Part shown: one piece after another, positions 34,612 through 43,532 of the stretch
Numbering within the stretch: position 1 is the stretch's first letter
Layout of the letters: each line of letters starts with the position of its first letter
NCBI GenBank assembly: GCA_945787445.1
Contig: CALZHT010000049.1
Location: forward strand, 1 to 50,218
DNA length: 50,218 bases
Reading direction: 5' to 3'
Origin: an uncultured Desulfobulbaceae bacterium
GTDB lineage: Bacteria; Desulfobacterota; Desulfobulbia; Desulfobulbales; CALZHT01
Notes under the pieces: generated by a model
Seen by the model: the letters and a program-made list of their open reading frames with translations, nothing else
Databases searched by the model: none
What the model was told of the DNA's origin: nothing
Translations under genes and position numbers: made by a program

Positions 34612-35179
34612 AAGTTGTTCTTGGCATTAATGCAGATTATACTCCCTTCTCTGATCCCGAATATTCCGAGCATCTACCAATTGGCAGCTGCTGATTAATC
34701 AACTTCCTTGGGTAAAATCTTCAATTCCAGAAAGCGGCCATAGAGATTCCCATCCAAAGCTAGAAAAATACCCAGTGGCAAGTACTGCGAAACCAGGTGA
34801 ACACAATTTTCATCGGGGATACAAAGATGCGGTACATATATTGCGCTACATGGACTCCGTAACAACCTTCTCAAAAATAGACGCTTAAACCGCTTCTGTT
34901 CAAGGGCGTCTGTACTAACACCATCATGTCTGTTTTCTTGCCCCGGAGGGTCTGTAGCTTTTTTATCTATAAAGCCGCAAGTCTCTTTTTTCAAAAGCAC
35001 CATGAAAAATAATAAACCTTGTAATAACAGAACAATGAGTCATTTTAGCCGGCCATTGGTTTTCGGTTCACGGCAATTTTTATCCGCAGATGGCATTGAA
35101 TTTTATCTGCATGCCGTGTTAATAATGTTGTGCAACACGATTAGACAATTCCTTACCACAAAAGGTGAAAAAACACGCT
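34612..35179. other. Gap before the CXXC-peptide operon; weak minus-strand frame
   Basis: These 568 bases lie between the second PilZ gene and the CXXC-peptide gene. A 102-codon minus-strand frame at 34695-35003 (with SPCSAIYVPHLCIPDENCVH) lacks a ribosome binding site and any family I recognise; it could be real but I do not call it. No terminator or repeat is evident. Confidence 0.3.
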
Positions 35180-35341
35180 ATGGCCGCTGCAAAGAGAAAA
35201 CGTCACACCCTGCGCAAGACTCCTTATATGGTAATTCTATTTTTTCTTGGCTTGTTTCTTGCCGGAATAACTGCGGCTGAGCCTGCACGAGTTCTGGAAC
35301 AGGCCGTCCAGGTCTGCTTAAGCTGTATTGGAATCGGCTAG
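35180..35341 (+). CDS. CD1871A-family CXXC-motif peptide
   Basis: This 53-residue membrane peptide has a basic N terminus (AAAKRKRHTLRK), one TM helix (YMVILFFLGLFLAGIT) and a C-terminal AVQVCLSCIGIG. The tail CLxCIGIG at the very end is the mark of the small CD1871A-type CXXC family, which accompanies NapH-like polyferredoxins. The stop is two bases before the ATG of the polyferredoxin gene, so they are coupled. AAGGTGA lies upstream of ATG 35180. It may deliver electrons or hold a metal near the polyferredoxin; its role is not established. Confidence 0.7.
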   Translation: MAAAKRKRHTLRKTPYMVILFFLGLFLAGITAAEPARVLEQAVQVCLSCIGIG

Positions 35342-35343
35342 CA

Positions 35344-36258
35344 ATGGAATTTATCAGAAAATGGATACAAACGATTTCGGCATTCCTTGTAAACGGTTCC
35401 CTGGTTTTTCCCTTCAGCCGCACCATTTACCAAGGTCCGCTTAAAGTTATCTGTTCTCCTGGGTTAAATTGTTATTCCTGCCCGGCAGCTACAACATATT
35501 GTGCCATGGGCTCTCTGCAGCAATTAATGGCCGGCATCCGCTTTTCCCTTGAAAATGGGCAATATTTTCTCGGATGGTACGTAGTGGGATCCATCGGTGT
35601 CCTTGGTGGTATTTTCGGCCGCATGATCTGCGCCTGGTTATGTCCCTTCGGTCTCATCCAAGAGCTGCTTCATAAGATTCCCTCTCCGAAGCTCCAGGTT
35701 CCCCGCATACTACGCTTTGTTAAATACGGCATTCTCCTCGTAATGGTGGTTTTGTTGCCATTACTGGCAGTAGATGAATTTGGCGGCGGCACTCTTTGGT
35801 TCTGCAAATATCTCTGTCCCGCCGGCACCTTGGAAGCAGGAATTCCAATGCTGCTTTTGCAGCCTAAACTTCGCGAAATTGTCGGGTTTCTTTTCTTGAG
35901 TAAATTAATCATTATGGTAATCTTTATTGGCTGGTCCATTCCGGCAAGCCGCCCTTTCTGCCGAACGACCTGCCCGCTGGGCGCATTTTATGCCTTGTTT
36001 AACAAGGTGAAACTGGTAAAAATGAAATTTCATGCAGATAAATGCACCCGTTGCAAGGCTTGTCATCACGTATGCCCCATGGGAGTGAAGTTTGACGAAT
36101 CGCCGGATGATATGGAATGTATCACATGTCTGGCTTGCATGGACAAGGCCTGCCACTATGATGCTATTTCTCTTGATATAGGAGGTATTCCCCTGGGAAC
36201 ATCCCCTGCACCAGACAGTCAACCCCGAATGAAAAAGGTTTATCATGATGTTGCATAG
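35344..36258 (+). CDS. NapH-like membrane polyferredoxin (4Fe-4S binding protein)
   Basis: This 304-residue membrane protein has several TM helices and the NapH/CcoG-like double CxxxCP motif: CPGAxx-like SCPAAT near residue 45, CAWLCPFGLIQ near residue 100 and CRTTCPLGAF near residue 210. The C-terminal soluble part has two 4Fe-4S ferredoxin sites, CTRCKACHHVCPMG and CITCLACMDKAC. Such proteins carry electrons across or along the membrane, for example to periplasmic reductases or for metal-centre maturation. It is coupled to the CXXC peptide before it and overlaps the SH3 gene after it by 14 bases. Confidence 0.85.
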   Translation: MEFIRKWIQTISAFLVNGSLVFPFSRTIYQGPLKVICSPGLNCYSCPAATTYCAMGSLQQLMAGIRFSLENGQYFLGWYVVGSIGVLGGIFGRMICAWLCPFGLIQELLHKIPSPKLQVPRILRFVKYGILLVMVVLLPLLAVDEFGGGTLWFCKYLCPAGTLEAGIPMLLLQPKLREIVGFLFLSKLIIMVIFIGWSIPASRPFCRTTCPLGAFYALFNKVKLVKMKFHADKCTRCKACHHVCPMGVKFDESPDDMECITCLACMDKACHYDAISLDIGGIPLGTSPAPDSQPRMKKVYHDVA

Positions 36259-36715
36259 ATATTTAAGACATTCCGACATGATCAGACAATCGTGGTTAGT
36301 TTTATTGATAATCATCCTTTTTGCCGTTCCAGCCGAGGCGGCAATGGTGAGTATCGCCCAAAGCAAGGTGAATATGCGATCCGGGCCGGGGACAAAATAT
36401 GCCGTACTTTGGGAATTGGGCAGAGGGTATCCCCTTAGAGTCCAAGGCTCCAAAGGAGAGTGGCTGAAAGTCTCAGATTTTGAAGGTGATACCGGCTGGA
36501 TCTTCAAAAGCCTCGCTGCCAAGAAACCTCATCTCATTGTTAAACGGAAAAGAATCAATGTGCGTAGCGGTCCCGGCACCAAATACAAAATTGTCGGCAA
36601 AGCCAATTATGGTGTTGTTTTCAAGACCATGGGCAAGAAAAAAGGCTGGGTCAAGGTGAAACACGAGAACGGTCTCACCGGCTGGGTGATGAGGAGCCTC
36701 CTCTGGGGTTGGTAA
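36245..36715 (+). CDS. Secreted protein with two SH3b domains
   Basis: This 156-residue protein starts with a signal peptide (hydrophobic run LVLLIIILFAVPAEA). Two bacterial SH3 domains follow, each with the SGPGTKY signature: one at VNMRSGPGTKYAVLWELG and one at INVRSGPGTKYKIVGKAN, both ending in a GW-V/I-S strand. SH3b domains bind peptidoglycan or act as modules in periplasmic enzymes; no catalytic domain is present. ATG 36245 overlaps the polyferredoxin gene; ATG 36281 is an alternative. A terminator lies 38 bases behind the stop. Confidence 0.8.
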   Translation: MMLHRYLRHSDMIRQSWLVLLIIILFAVPAEAAMVSIAQSKVNMRSGPGTKYAVLWELGRGYPLRVQGSKGEWLKVSDFEGDTGWIFKSLAAKKPHLIVKRKRINVRSGPGTKYKIVGKANYGVVFKTMGKKKGWVKVKHENGLTGWVMRSLLWGW

Positions 36716-36752
36716 TGTCCCTTACCAAAAAAGAATCCTGAATAAAACAAAA

Positions 36753-36784
36753 ATGCCCGACATTTCTGTCGGGCATTATATTTT
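36753..36784 (+). terminator. Rho-independent terminator
   Basis: ATGCCCGACA (36753-36762) and TGTCGGGCAT (36767-36776) form a 10-bp GC-rich stem with a TTTC loop, followed by TATATTTT. It ends the CXXC/polyferredoxin/SH3 operon. On the minus strand the stem is followed by TTTTGTTTTATT, so it probably also ends the tRNA-Ser transcript. Confidence 0.8.
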
Positions 36785-36785
36785 A

Positions 36786-36878
36786 TGGCGGAGAGAGAGG
36801 GATTCGAACCCTCGGTGGGGTATAACCCCCACACTCGCTTAGCAGGCGAGCACCTTCAGCCAGCTCGGTCATCTCTCC
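36786..36878 (-). tRNA. tRNA-Ser (anticodon GCT)
   Basis: On the minus strand the sequence begins GGAGAGATGACCGAGCTGGC and ends GGTTCGAATCCCTCTCTCTC then CGCCA. The acceptor GGAGAGA pairs with TCTCTCC. The anticodon stem CTCGC/GCGAG encloses CTGCTAA, giving anticodon GCT. A long variable arm (GTGTGGGGGTTATACCCCAC) marks it as serine. CCA is encoded. Confidence 0.95.
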
Positions 36879-36892
36879 GGACTGAAAAAAAA

Positions 36893-36978
36893 TGGCGGAG
36901 GAAGTAGGATTCGAACCCACGGTACTTTCGTACAACGGTTTTCAAGACCGCCGCCTTCAACCACTCGGCCATTCCTCC
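36893..36978 (-). tRNA. tRNA-Ser (anticodon TGA)
   Basis: The minus strand reads GGAGGAATGGCCGAGTGGTT at the 5' end and closes with CTTCCTCC-G-CCA. The anticodon loop is CTTGAAA, anticodon TGA, within a GCGGT/ACCGT stem. The variable arm TACGAAAGTA is of the long serine type. It lies 14 bases before tRNA-Ser(GCT), and the two are one transcript. CCA is encoded. Confidence 0.95.
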
Positions 36979-37072
36979 GAAGCGCGAATGCTTATCTACC
37001 ATCTCAGGGGAAACATGTCAATACAGACATGATGCAACCAATCACGACGCAAGCAACTGAGGCGAGAACTTT

Positions 37073-37102
37073 CCCCACCCTGTAAGTGATTACAGGGTGG
37101 GG
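37073..37102. other. Strong hairpin without a U-tract
   Basis: CCCCACCCTGTAA and TTACAGGGTGGGG form a perfect 13-bp stem with a GTGA loop. No T-run follows on either strand. It lies downstream of the CFA synthase gene (minus strand) and upstream of the tRNA-Ser pair, so it may end the former without a U-tract or protect a 3' end. Confidence 0.5.
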
Positions 37103-37132
37103 AATCTGCTTTGTCATCGCTTATGACATAAT

Positions 37133-38395
37133 TTATCTATCCAATGACATCCATGATCTTGTTAAGGGCAGATCATTTCTGGCACCGGCTGAGAACAATA
37201 ATTGGAAAACATGCATATTTCCATACCAAAAGGATGCAGAACAACTTGCAAGATAAAACCGCCACATCCTGACAAACCGATCGTCAAACATTTTCTTGAT
37301 TTCAGTGGTATGGTTTTCAAAGCGTTCATGCCATTCATCAAGGGTTCTTCCGTAGTGAATACGCAAATCCTCAAGATCAATGAATTTAAGCCGTGAATTG
37401 AATCCTTCCCTAAATAATTCCGGGAGCCCTGGTATATAACATCCTGGGAATATATATTTTTTTATCCATGAATCAGTGGGCTGATCGACCACCTTGCCAA
37501 TGGTGTGCAATAAAAAAAGGCCACCCGGATTAAGAACCTTCCGCACCAAAGAAAAATAATCATGAATGTTTTTTTTGCCGACATGCTCGAACATGCCCAC
37601 AGAAACAATCTTATCAAATCCCTTGCCAAGTTTTGGCAACTCCCGATAGTCAAGATAGAGAATCTTTAATCGATCGCTTAAACCGGCTTCCTTAATGCGT
37701 TGCTGACCGAATGCTGCCTGTCGTTTGGAAAGAGTTATCCCTATACCGTTTATTCCATATTTTTGAGCTGCCTTGAGCAAAAGACCTCCCCAGCCGCAGC
37801 CGATATCGAGTAGTCGCTCTCCAGGCTTAAGGGCCAGTTTTTTGCAGCAAATTTCCATTTTCTGCTGTTGCGCCTCTTCCAGGGTGTCCTCTTCGTTTGT
37901 AAAATAGGCACAGGAATAGACCATTTCCTTACCAAGCCAAAGCTTGTAAAAATCATTGCATATGTCATAGTGATGGGCAATATGTTTGCGATCATACTTT
38001 TTGGTATTTTTTTGCCTCATGTTTATGAGCGCGGCAAGGCACCGCTTCTTGAGGCTGTCTTGGTCTGCCATAGCCTCAATTAAAAAACCAGCTCGCATAA
38101 AACATCGAAGGTCCCCTTCCACTTCGATATCTCCATCAACATATCCTTCACCAAACCCCAGCGACACATCGGCAAAAATTCTTTTAAAGGCTTCTCTACT
38201 TTTAAAGCGAACAACAAATTCAATTTCCTTGCCGAAACGCATCTCACTGTTGTCCCAGAAGATGACTTTGAAGTTTGCTTCGGGATGCTCTTCAAAAAGG
38301 GATTGAAATATCCATCTCAAATCTACGATACCGCGGCTTATATTAGGCAGTGTCCTTTGCTTAGACAACCTCGTTGCTCTCTCTGTTCCTAACAT
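37133..38395 (-). CDS. cfa: Cyclopropane-fatty-acyl-phospholipid synthase
   Basis: This 420-residue SAM-dependent enzyme adds a methylene bridge to unsaturated acyl chains of membrane phospholipids. The N-terminal lipid-binding part is followed by IAHHYDICNDFYKLWLG, MVYSCAYF and motif I LLDIGCGWGGLLL; the FEHVGKKN segment carries the bicarbonate-site region. GGGAGG lies nine bases upstream of ATG 38395. It is a single gene with a strong hairpin downstream. Length is normal for the long form of the family. Confidence 0.93.
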   Translation of the reverse strand: MLGTERATRLSKQRTLPNISRGIVDLRWIFQSLFEEHPEANFKVIFWDNSEMRFGKEIEFVVRFKSREAFKRIFADVSLGFGEGYVDGDIEVEGDLRCFMRAGFLIEAMADQDSLKKRCLAALINMRQKNTKKYDRKHIAHHYDICNDFYKLWLGKEMVYSCAYFTNEEDTLEEAQQQKMEICCKKLALKPGERLLDIGCGWGGLLLKAAQKYGINGIGITLSKRQAAFGQQRIKEAGLSDRLKILYLDYRELPKLGKGFDKIVSVGMFEHVGKKNIHDYFSLVRKVLNPGGLFLLHTIGKVVDQPTDSWIKKYIFPGCYIPGLPELFREGFNSRLKFIDLEDLRIHYGRTLDEWHERFENHTTEIKKMFDDRFVRMWRFYLASCSASFWYGNMHVFQLLFSAGARNDLPLTRSWMSLDR

Positions 38396-38684
38396 ATAAC
38401 GCCTCCCTTCACATACTATTTAGCCGTATCCACCAATTCTTTTTTTCATGATATATGCCTCTATTAATGAATTTCAAGAACAACTGGTGAGAAACAAAAA
38501 CAAAATCAACAGAGCACCAATTTTACCAGTATTTTAGTGTAATAGCGCAAATTCTTACAGTAAGATATAAGGAATAAGGAAAATCCTGTTCAATGTCTTC
38601 CGCTGGCTGCAGTAATCCACAAAATTATCTTGAATATTTATTGGTGAACAAATTTGTTATGCGGATTAGAAGTACGCCATTCAA

Positions 38685-39140
38685 TTAACTCACCACCCAA
38701 ACGGCAAACTCACTGCTGCTCCGCACGATCGTATTGGAAATGCTGCCAAACAGGAATTCCTCGGCCTTGGATACCCCCCGTTTGCCGACCACGACGGTAC
38801 CGTAGCCTCCATCGTTTCGCACGTGCAATATGGCATCGCTGATCGTCTCGCCTGCCGTCATTTTCGATGTGCGTTTGATGTTGTCCAGTTGTATGCCGTA
38901 ACCGGTAAGTATATTTGTAGCTTTCTCAAACGTCTGGGTGGCTATTTTTGCCCTTTCCGCCTTATATTCATCCAAGGTGCGGCCCTGCTGCTGGTAATTC
39001 GGAGGCGGCTCGGGGTAGATATGCAGGAGGTTGACTTCCAGTCCTTGGGTGCATCCGGCTATTTCACCGACGTAGCGGACAGCACGCATGGATGTCTCGG
39101 TTTCATCAACTGCTACCAAGATTCTCTGCCAGTTGCCCAT
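38685..39140 (-). CDS. Universal stress protein (UspA family)
   Basis: This 151-residue protein has the Usp fold: ILVAVDETETSMRAV at the start and VVVGKRGVSKAEEFLFGSIS near the end, the G-x2-G-x9-G-S/T ATP-binding pattern. ATG 39140 is chosen for GGAG seven to eight bases upstream; the longer frame adds an unrelated basic leader. Usp proteins help survival under starvation or stress. It follows the ketopantoate-reductase-like gene on the same strand by 66 bases, probably one transcript. Confidence 0.88.
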   Translation of the reverse strand: MGNWQRILVAVDETETSMRAVRYVGEIAGCTQGLEVNLLHIYPEPPPNYQQQGRTLDEYKAERAKIATQTFEKATNILTGYGIQLDNIKRTSKMTAGETISDAILHVRNDGGYGTVVVGKRGVSKAEEFLFGSISNTIVRSSSEFAVWVVS

Positions 39141-39206
39141 TTTAACTCCATTTTTCAAGTTGTTCAGCCTAAAAGCCTTTTTCGAAAGCACAACCCTTCA
39201 AACTCA

Positions 39207-40148
39207 CTATTCAAATCCCTCCTGCCATTTTTCCAGAAGTTTGACGATCTGAATAATCGTATGATGAGTCGGCAACTGAATCCCTTTTTCCTCTCCATAC
39301 TGGCAGAGTGCGCCGTTTAAGGCATCAATTTCCGTCATATGCTTGTTTAAGATATCCTGCAGCATGGATGAAATATTGTCGTAAGTGTGCCTGCAAGTAT
39401 CAAACAGAAGATCATACAGGTCATAGCATCCGAGCTGAACGGCTGAAGCCTCGGCAACTTCCCTCCCTTCATCCACCAAGCGTTTCATCAAGTTCACCGA
39501 TTCCATTTTTTCAAGGAGTTGGCCGTTTTTAATGCGTAATATTGCGGTGACCGGGTTGATAGCCGAATAGACTATCACTTTGCACCACAGACTGCCGATT
39601 ATCTGCGGCAAAACTTCACACGCTATGCCGCACTCATTAAAGACCTTATTCAGCATATCCACCCTGGGGGATCTTTTGCCGTCAAGCGCGCCGATTTTGG
39701 TTTTGCCAAAGCCGCCGTGCCGGACCTGCCCTGGCCCCAGAGCTGCTCCAGCCATATAGGTAAAGCCGCCCACTATATCCTTCCGGGGCACAACCTTTTC
39801 CATGATCTCAATGTTGCCCAATCCTGTCTGGATGCTTAAAGCAGGAGTATTACCGGTAATTAAATGGGCAATGCTCTTTATAGCCGCCAAGGTGTCATAC
39901 GACTTGACTGCAATTATTACAGCATCACAGTCCTTAATTTCCTTTCCGTCAACAGAGGCCTTGGCCGGAAAATACGTCATTGCATCAGAGCCGGTAGCGC
40001 CGATATCCAAATAGCCGATACCTGCATCATTAATGGCATCGACCACCTCCTGCTTGGTCTCGACAAAGGCAACTTCATTGCCGCCCCTGCTCAGCAAGGC
40101 CCCGAAAAGTCGACCGATAGCGCCGGCACCAACAATAACAAACTTCAT
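39207..40148 (-). CDS. 2-dehydropantoate 2-reductase family protein
   Basis: This 313-residue NADPH-dependent reductase starts with the Rossmann motif FVIVGAGAIGRLFGALL. It has the ApbA/PanE C-terminal helical domain, with the conserved WCKVIVYSAINPVTAIL segment. The enzyme reduces ketopantoate to pantoate for coenzyme A, but several paralogues of this family act on other 2-keto acids, so panE is not certain. ATG 40148 is chosen because GGGGAGTGAT precedes it. No pan operon is nearby. Confidence 0.85.
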   Translation of the reverse strand: MKFVIVGAGAIGRLFGALLSRGGNEVAFVETKQEVVDAINDAGIGYLDIGATGSDAMTYFPAKASVDGKEIKDCDAVIIAVKSYDTLAAIKSIAHLITGNTPALSIQTGLGNIEIMEKVVPRKDIVGGFTYMAGAALGPGQVRHGGFGKTKIGALDGKRSPRVDMLNKVFNECGIACEVLPQIIGSLWCKVIVYSAINPVTAILRIKNGQLLEKMESVNLMKRLVDEGREVAEASAVQLGCYDLYDLLFDTCRHTYDNISSMLQDILNKHMTEIDALNGALCQYGEEKGIQLPTHHTIIQIVKLLEKWQEGFE

Positions 40149-40729
40149 ATCACTCCCCTCTGAACATGCATAGCGAGCGTGGTACACATAAAAACTTCAT
40201 CATAAACAGAGTATCCCTGCCACTCTGAAACTGGCCGGCAGGGAACTTTACTCTCCTTCCTTCATAACACCCCAAAAAAACGGCAAACTTCTTTATGTAC
40301 TGGTCACACTTTATCATATTCACTTGTTTTTAAAAAAATCCACCATATTTATTTCATTGTAATTCAGAGTTGAATGCGCTTGAAAAAATAAAAAAAACCA
40401 TACATGAGGGAGGAGATACCAAGTTACATTCAAAGAGGTACCTAGGCGGTAAGGGGGAGGCCCCGGAGGTCTGCCGCGGATTGAGGAAACCCACAACGCG
40501 GCAAATTCGGTTCAATCCCCCCTTGGGGCAAAGTAAAAATTTGAATGCGACTTGGTATGAGTTTCTGATTTAGATAAAACACAGGGAAAATGACTGATTG
40601 AAAAAATTTTGATTTGCGGCTGTGATATCCTTTCTCACCTATAAGAAATAAGGCCCGCTCCAAGTTCCGACGGGCAAGCCCGAAATTCCCTCTACGGCGC
40701 AATGCCTGGCGGAAAGAATGATTGCTTTT
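40149..40729. other. Long AT-rich gap with a GC-rich foldable island
   Basis: These 581 bases separate radA and the reductase gene, both on the minus strand. The only structured part is at about 40451-40530: AAGGGGGA with TCCCCCCTT as an outer stem, AGGCC with GGTCT, and GCCGCG with CGCGGC as inner hairpins, i.e. a three-way fold of about 75 nt. The 20-base surroundings are AT-rich. No known RNA class or gene is recognised. Confidence 0.35.
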
Positions 40730-42082
40730 TCAAAAGACCTCCAACGCCTCACTCAAAGTCTGCACGGTGTGAATGTCAAGTCCTTTAATCCCTTTTCGGG
40801 GCGCGTTATCCTTAGGCACAACTGCTCTTCGGAAACCATGTTTCGCTGCTTCACGGAGTCGGTCCTCGCCGCTGGAGACCGGACGTATTTCCCCGGCAAG
40901 GCCGACTTCGCCGAAAACCACCAGGTCTTGCGGCAAGGGCTTGTCCTTCATGCTGGATACAACCGACATCAACAGCGGCAGGTCCGCACCGGTTTCAACC
41001 ACCTTTACCCCGCCTACAACATTGGCGAATACATCCTGATTATAAGTAGACAAGCCACCATGCTTGTGCAATACAGCAAGGAGCATGGCAAGCCTGTTAT
41101 GCTCAAGTCCTACAACGACGCGCCGCGGATTTTCAGCATAACTCTGATCAACCAATGCCTGCATCTGGACAAGCAGCGGCCTGCTGCCTTCCCATACCAC
41201 CATAACAACGCTGCCGGGCATGGGATCTTCAAGACGGGACAAGAAAATAGCCGAGGGATTGCTCACCTCTCTAAGCCCCTTTTCGGTCATGGCAAAGACG
41301 CCAAGTTCGTTCACGGCGCCAAAACGATTTTTCACTGCTCTCACTAACCTGAAACGACTATTGTTGCCTTCTATGTAACACACTACGTCAATTATATGTT
41401 CGAGAACCCTGGGGCCGGCAATGTCTCCCGTCTTTGTGACATGCCCCACCAGGAATATAGCGGTACCGGTCTGTTTGGCGAATTGGGTAAGTTGGGCTGC
41501 ACTTTCCCGAACCTGAGAAACGCTTCCCGGCGCGGACTGGCTTTCGGCAACCTGCATGGTCTGGATGGAATCAATGACAATAACATCTGGACTATCGCGC
41601 AAGGCAGTGTCGCATATATGCTCCACCTGGGTTTCGGCAAGCAGCAACATGCTCTGCTCATGGAGACCAAGACGTTTGGCTCGCATGGCAATCTGCTGGG
41701 GTGATTCCTCTCCGGTTACATAAAGAACCTTTTTTGTCTGGCTGAGATTGCAGCTCACTTGCAGCAGACAGGTGCTTTTCCCGACCCCCGGATCTCCACC
41801 TATTAACACCACCGAACCTGGCACCAATCCGCCGCCAAGCACCCGGTCAAGTTCGGACATATCCGTGCTGAAACGGGGCGCGCTCTCGGTCTGCACCTCA
41901 GCCATCGACTGCACCATGGCCGGAATTCCTGCATACCCGGCATATCTTTTCCCCCTGGCAGATGGGACAACAGTGCTTTCAGTGATGGTATTCCATTCCT
42001 GACATGTCGGGCACTGGCCGGACCACTTACTGAACTCGGCTTTACAGGCTGTGCATGCATATATTTTTTGTTCTTTTGCCAT
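40730..42082 (-). CDS. radA: DNA repair protein RadA
   Basis: This 450-residue RecA-like ATPase helps branch migration and processing of recombination intermediates. The N-terminal zinc finger is CTACKAEFSKWSGQCPTCQEW, Walker A is GGDPGVGKST, the RadA-specific motif is KNRFGAVNELGVF, and the C-terminal Lon-protease-like domain ends the protein (PLPQDLVVFGEVGLAGEIRP). Length is normal. It follows hemW on the same strand by 83 bases. Confidence 0.95.
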   Translation of the reverse strand: MAKEQKIYACTACKAEFSKWSGQCPTCQEWNTITESTVVPSARGKRYAGYAGIPAMVQSMAEVQTESAPRFSTDMSELDRVLGGGLVPGSVVLIGGDPGVGKSTCLLQVSCNLSQTKKVLYVTGEESPQQIAMRAKRLGLHEQSMLLLAETQVEHICDTALRDSPDVIVIDSIQTMQVAESQSAPGSVSQVRESAAQLTQFAKQTGTAIFLVGHVTKTGDIAGPRVLEHIIDVVCYIEGNNSRFRLVRAVKNRFGAVNELGVFAMTEKGLREVSNPSAIFLSRLEDPMPGSVVMVVWEGSRPLLVQMQALVDQSYAENPRRVVVGLEHNRLAMLLAVLHKHGGLSTYNQDVFANVVGGVKVVETGADLPLLMSVVSSMKDKPLPQDLVVFGEVGLAGEIRPVSSGEDRLREAAKHGFRRAVVPKDNAPRKGIKGLDIHTVQTLSEALEVF

Positions 42083-42165
42083 CTATCATTCCCTTCGGGC
42101 CGATGCCTATTTGGCAAGCGCAAAAACCACTTTACCATGGTTTATCGTTTCTTCAATGTTGATAA

Positions 42166-43305
42166 TCAAACCAGTTTGGCCAGCACCTGATTGGCAACAG
42201 GCAAACCGTTTATTGTAAGCCGCAAAAAACCTTGGTCTAGCTCGACAAGATCATGATCAAGGAACTCCTTGAGGTTCTGACCATAATAATCAATTATCGA
42301 TATGCCGAAACGCTCTTTAAGGGTATTTATATCAACACCTTCAAGCATGCGCAATCCCATGATCACGGTCTCGCGGAACCGTGCCGCCTTTGCCAGAAAT
42401 TCTCCCTCATCAAAGGGCATGTCACCGTACGCCAGCAACCGGCAATACATTGCCGGATCAGCTATGTTGCGGATGCGGAGCCCGGAGAGGCATGACACTG
42501 CCGCAGCCCCAAGACCGAGGTACGAACCGTTCCGCCAATAATTGATATTATGACCGCATCTGAATCCCGGACGTGAATAATTCGATATTTCATACTGCTC
42601 AAAGCCTTTTTCCCCCATAAACGCCCTAGTCAACCCTTCCATGGCAATCACAGTATCTTCTTCCGGAAGCTGCAATTTTCCCTGCCGGGCCAAAAGGCCA
42701 AACGGTGTGTCCTTTTCTATGGTCAACTCATAGAGCGAGAAATGTTCCGGCCCAAAATCACCTGCAGTTTCAAGGCCGTGCTGCCAATCTTCCACATCCT
42801 GTTCCGGCAGGCCATAGATAAGATCCATGCTAATATTGGCAAACCCTGCCCGTCTTGCCATCTCAAGGACTGTCAGAGCATCCGCCTTAGTGTGCGAGCG
42901 TCCCAAAATTCGAAGGAGTCTATCGGAAAAAGACTGGATGCCGATGCTCAAACGGTTAATCCCTGCCTCTTTCAAGGCAGTAAGTTTCGCAAAGGAAAGG
43001 GTGTTGGGATTTGCCTCTATGGTAATCTCGGGCTGCTCTGTAAAAGTAAAAAGCCTGAGACACTTTGAAAGTATCCTATATAGTGACTGTTCATCGTAGA
43101 TGGTCGGCGTGCCGCCGCCAATAAAGAAGCTTGCAAAAGTTGCCTGTTGAACCCATGGATGCGCAGCCATTGTCTCCGCCTGCCGCAACAGGCATTCCAA
43201 ATAATCTCCTGGGGGGGCATCTCCACAGGCGAATGACGAGAAGGAGCAATAGTTGCATTTTGTCCGGCAAAAAGGGATATGGAGGTACAGTCCGGCTTTG
43301 TTCAT
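42166..43305 (-). CDS. hemW: Radical-SAM heme chaperone HemW
   Basis: This 379-residue radical-SAM protein has the cluster motif CRTKCNYCSF near the N terminus, preceded by LYLHIPF. FFIGGGTPT and LSIGIQSFSDRLL follow, then the HemN_C domain. CNYCSF with F in place of Y, and no fourth Cys after it, match HemW rather than HemN. It inserts heme into respiratory proteins. Its start lies 34 bases from a MITE that may carry or disturb its promoter. radA follows. Confidence 0.9.
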   Translation of the reverse strand: MNKAGLYLHIPFCRTKCNYCSFSSFACGDAPPGDYLECLLRQAETMAAHPWVQQATFASFFIGGGTPTIYDEQSLYRILSKCLRLFTFTEQPEITIEANPNTLSFAKLTALKEAGINRLSIGIQSFSDRLLRILGRSHTKADALTVLEMARRAGFANISMDLIYGLPEQDVEDWQHGLETAGDFGPEHFSLYELTIEKDTPFGLLARQGKLQLPEEDTVIAMEGLTRAFMGEKGFEQYEISNYSRPGFRCGHNINYWRNGSYLGLGAAAVSCLSGLRIRNIADPAMYCRLLAYGDMPFDEGEFLAKAARFRETVIMGLRMLEGVDINTLKERFGISIIDYYGQNLKEFLDHDLVELDQGFLRLTINGLPVANQVLAKLV

Positions 43306-43339
43306 CTGGCCTGCAAATATTTTTCGCTGTTACAATATT

Positions 43340-43532
43340 GATGATCCCGTAAAAATTTGGGAAAGCGGTTAACGTGCCATGTAATTTTAACTAGTTACAA
43401 TGTAATACATCGATGAACTGGCAATAGCTTTGTAAGAAATCCCGGCTGAACGTATCGCCCTTTTTATCGCAATAAATCAAAGTGGTCAACGCGTCCGCGT
43501 AGCAGACAAATCGTATTTTTTACGATTTCATC
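43340..43532 (+). mobile_element. MITE family 1, full copy C, between radC and hemW
   Basis: This 193-bp element has the same length as copy B. Its ends are GATGATCCCGTAAAAAT and ATTTTTTACGATTTCATC, imperfect inverted repeats. AATATT flanks both sides (43334-43339 and 43533-43538) as the likely target duplication. The interior shares AAGCGGTTAACGTGCCATG and ACATCGATGAACTGGCAA with the other copies. The last 13 bases are part of radC and give its stop codon. Confidence 0.88.

Noticed and set aside
35002-35280. 92-codon plus-strand gene
   Set aside because: It overlaps the CXXC-peptide gene in another frame, has no family match and no ribosome binding site.
40370-40573. 67-codon gene starting with TTG
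   Set aside because: It spans the foldable GC-rich island, has an odd composition and no recognisable domain.
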